The notes under the pieces were generated by a model, which ran no database searches, was not told where the DNA came from, and was given only the letters and a program-made list of their open reading frames with translations. This document shows, piece by piece, positions 63,967 to 64,000 of a stretch of DNA of 64,000 bases (the first letter of the stretch is position 1; every line of letters starts with the position of its first letter). The translations under genes and the position numbers were made by a program. Source of the DNA: Verrucomicrobiaceae bacterium (GTDB taxonomy: Bacteria; Verrucomicrobiota; Verrucomicrobiia; Verrucomicrobiales; Verrucomicrobiaceae); the NCBI GenBank assembly GCA_947507875.1, contig CANNQP010000018.1, positions 1-64,000 on the forward strand, read 5' to 3'.

Positions 63967-64000
63967 ATGCGCCTCCTTGCCGTCCGACTCCAAAACCTCA
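63967..64000 (+). CDS. sbcC: Start of exonuclease subunit SbcC (cut by window edge)
   Basis: The first 11 codons read MRLLAVRLQNL, the normal start of the SbcC/Rad50 ATPase. It follows sbcD on the same strand. Only the N-terminus is within the window, so the Walker A motif is not seen. Identity rests on this short match plus position after sbcD. Confidence 0.75.
   Translation, partial: MRLLAVRLQNL

Overview
This 64-kb window is chromosomal DNA from a moderately GC-rich Gram-negative bacterium. I infer a member of the Verrucomicrobiota (PVC group). The evidence is the mixture of features: PVC-style beta-propeller proteins (the 'DWPQWRGP' type and the glucose/sorbosone-dehydrogenase-like type), a sialate O-acetylesterase and beta-helix protein as in polysaccharide degraders, a very large thrombospondin-type-3/Ig surface protein, a zinc-ribbon Ser/Thr kinase, class II GlpX FBPase and a histone-H1-like Lys/Ala/Pro-rich tail. 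No gene gives a species-level identification. Most of the window is ordinary housekeeping and accessory chromosome. I see no prophage, integron, CRISPR array or rRNA.

Layout. 1-0.5 kb: a frameshifted REP-associated tyrosine transposase (RAYT) cut by the window edge, followed by a partly duplicated REP-like block. 0.5-7.6 kb (minus): a surface module, namely a giant TSP3/Ig-repeat protein split by an apparent 1-base frameshift, translationally coupled to a membrane-anchored helical-repeat protein. 7.8-18.4 kb: RluD-like pseudouridine synthase, zinc-ribbon Ser/Thr kinase, BamB-like propeller, a sulfocyanin-like copper protein, NdpA-like nucleoid protein, a lysozyme-like secreted protein, an OmpR/HisKA two-component pair and an FKBP. 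18.4-22.8 kb: a PHP phosphatase with an H1-like tail coupled to a small membrane protein, tRNA-Thr(CGT) with a visible promoter, GlpX and an esterase.

22.8-25 kb is the most accessory-looking stretch: a Fic protein, a 61-bp remnant of a second fic copy, and an unrecognised protein of lower GC. 25-32.9 kb: monomeric NADP-isocitrate dehydrogenase, a FabZ-like dehydratase divergent from a PlsC acyltransferase, the agmatine-to-putrescine pair aguA/aguB, a PPP-type phosphatase and glcF. 32.9-41.5 kb: nagA, a DEAD-box helicase, a beta-helix protein, a sialate esterase, a FAD oxidoreductase and an ABCG-like exporter. NagA, the sialate esterase and the MFS carrier at 58.6-60.1 kb are compatible with amino-sugar/glycan use.

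41.6-47 kb: an outer-membrane barrel, a 0.7-kb gene-poor gap, a lipoprotein divergent from a ROK regulator with palindromes between them, and Kup. 47-52.3 kb: a propeller protein, DnaG primase, a small membrane protein and a photolyase-like protein whose domain order appears permuted. 52.3-64 kb: a 2,042-residue thioester alpha-2-macroglobulin, MFS transporter, LRR lipoprotein, LeuD, GcvH (with a clear terminator), SbcD, a 225-bp palindromic MITE/REP-like element, and the first codons of SbcC.

Starts were chosen from signal peptides, family start positions, ribosome-binding sites and overlaps. Family calls rest on motifs read by eye; no database search was run.
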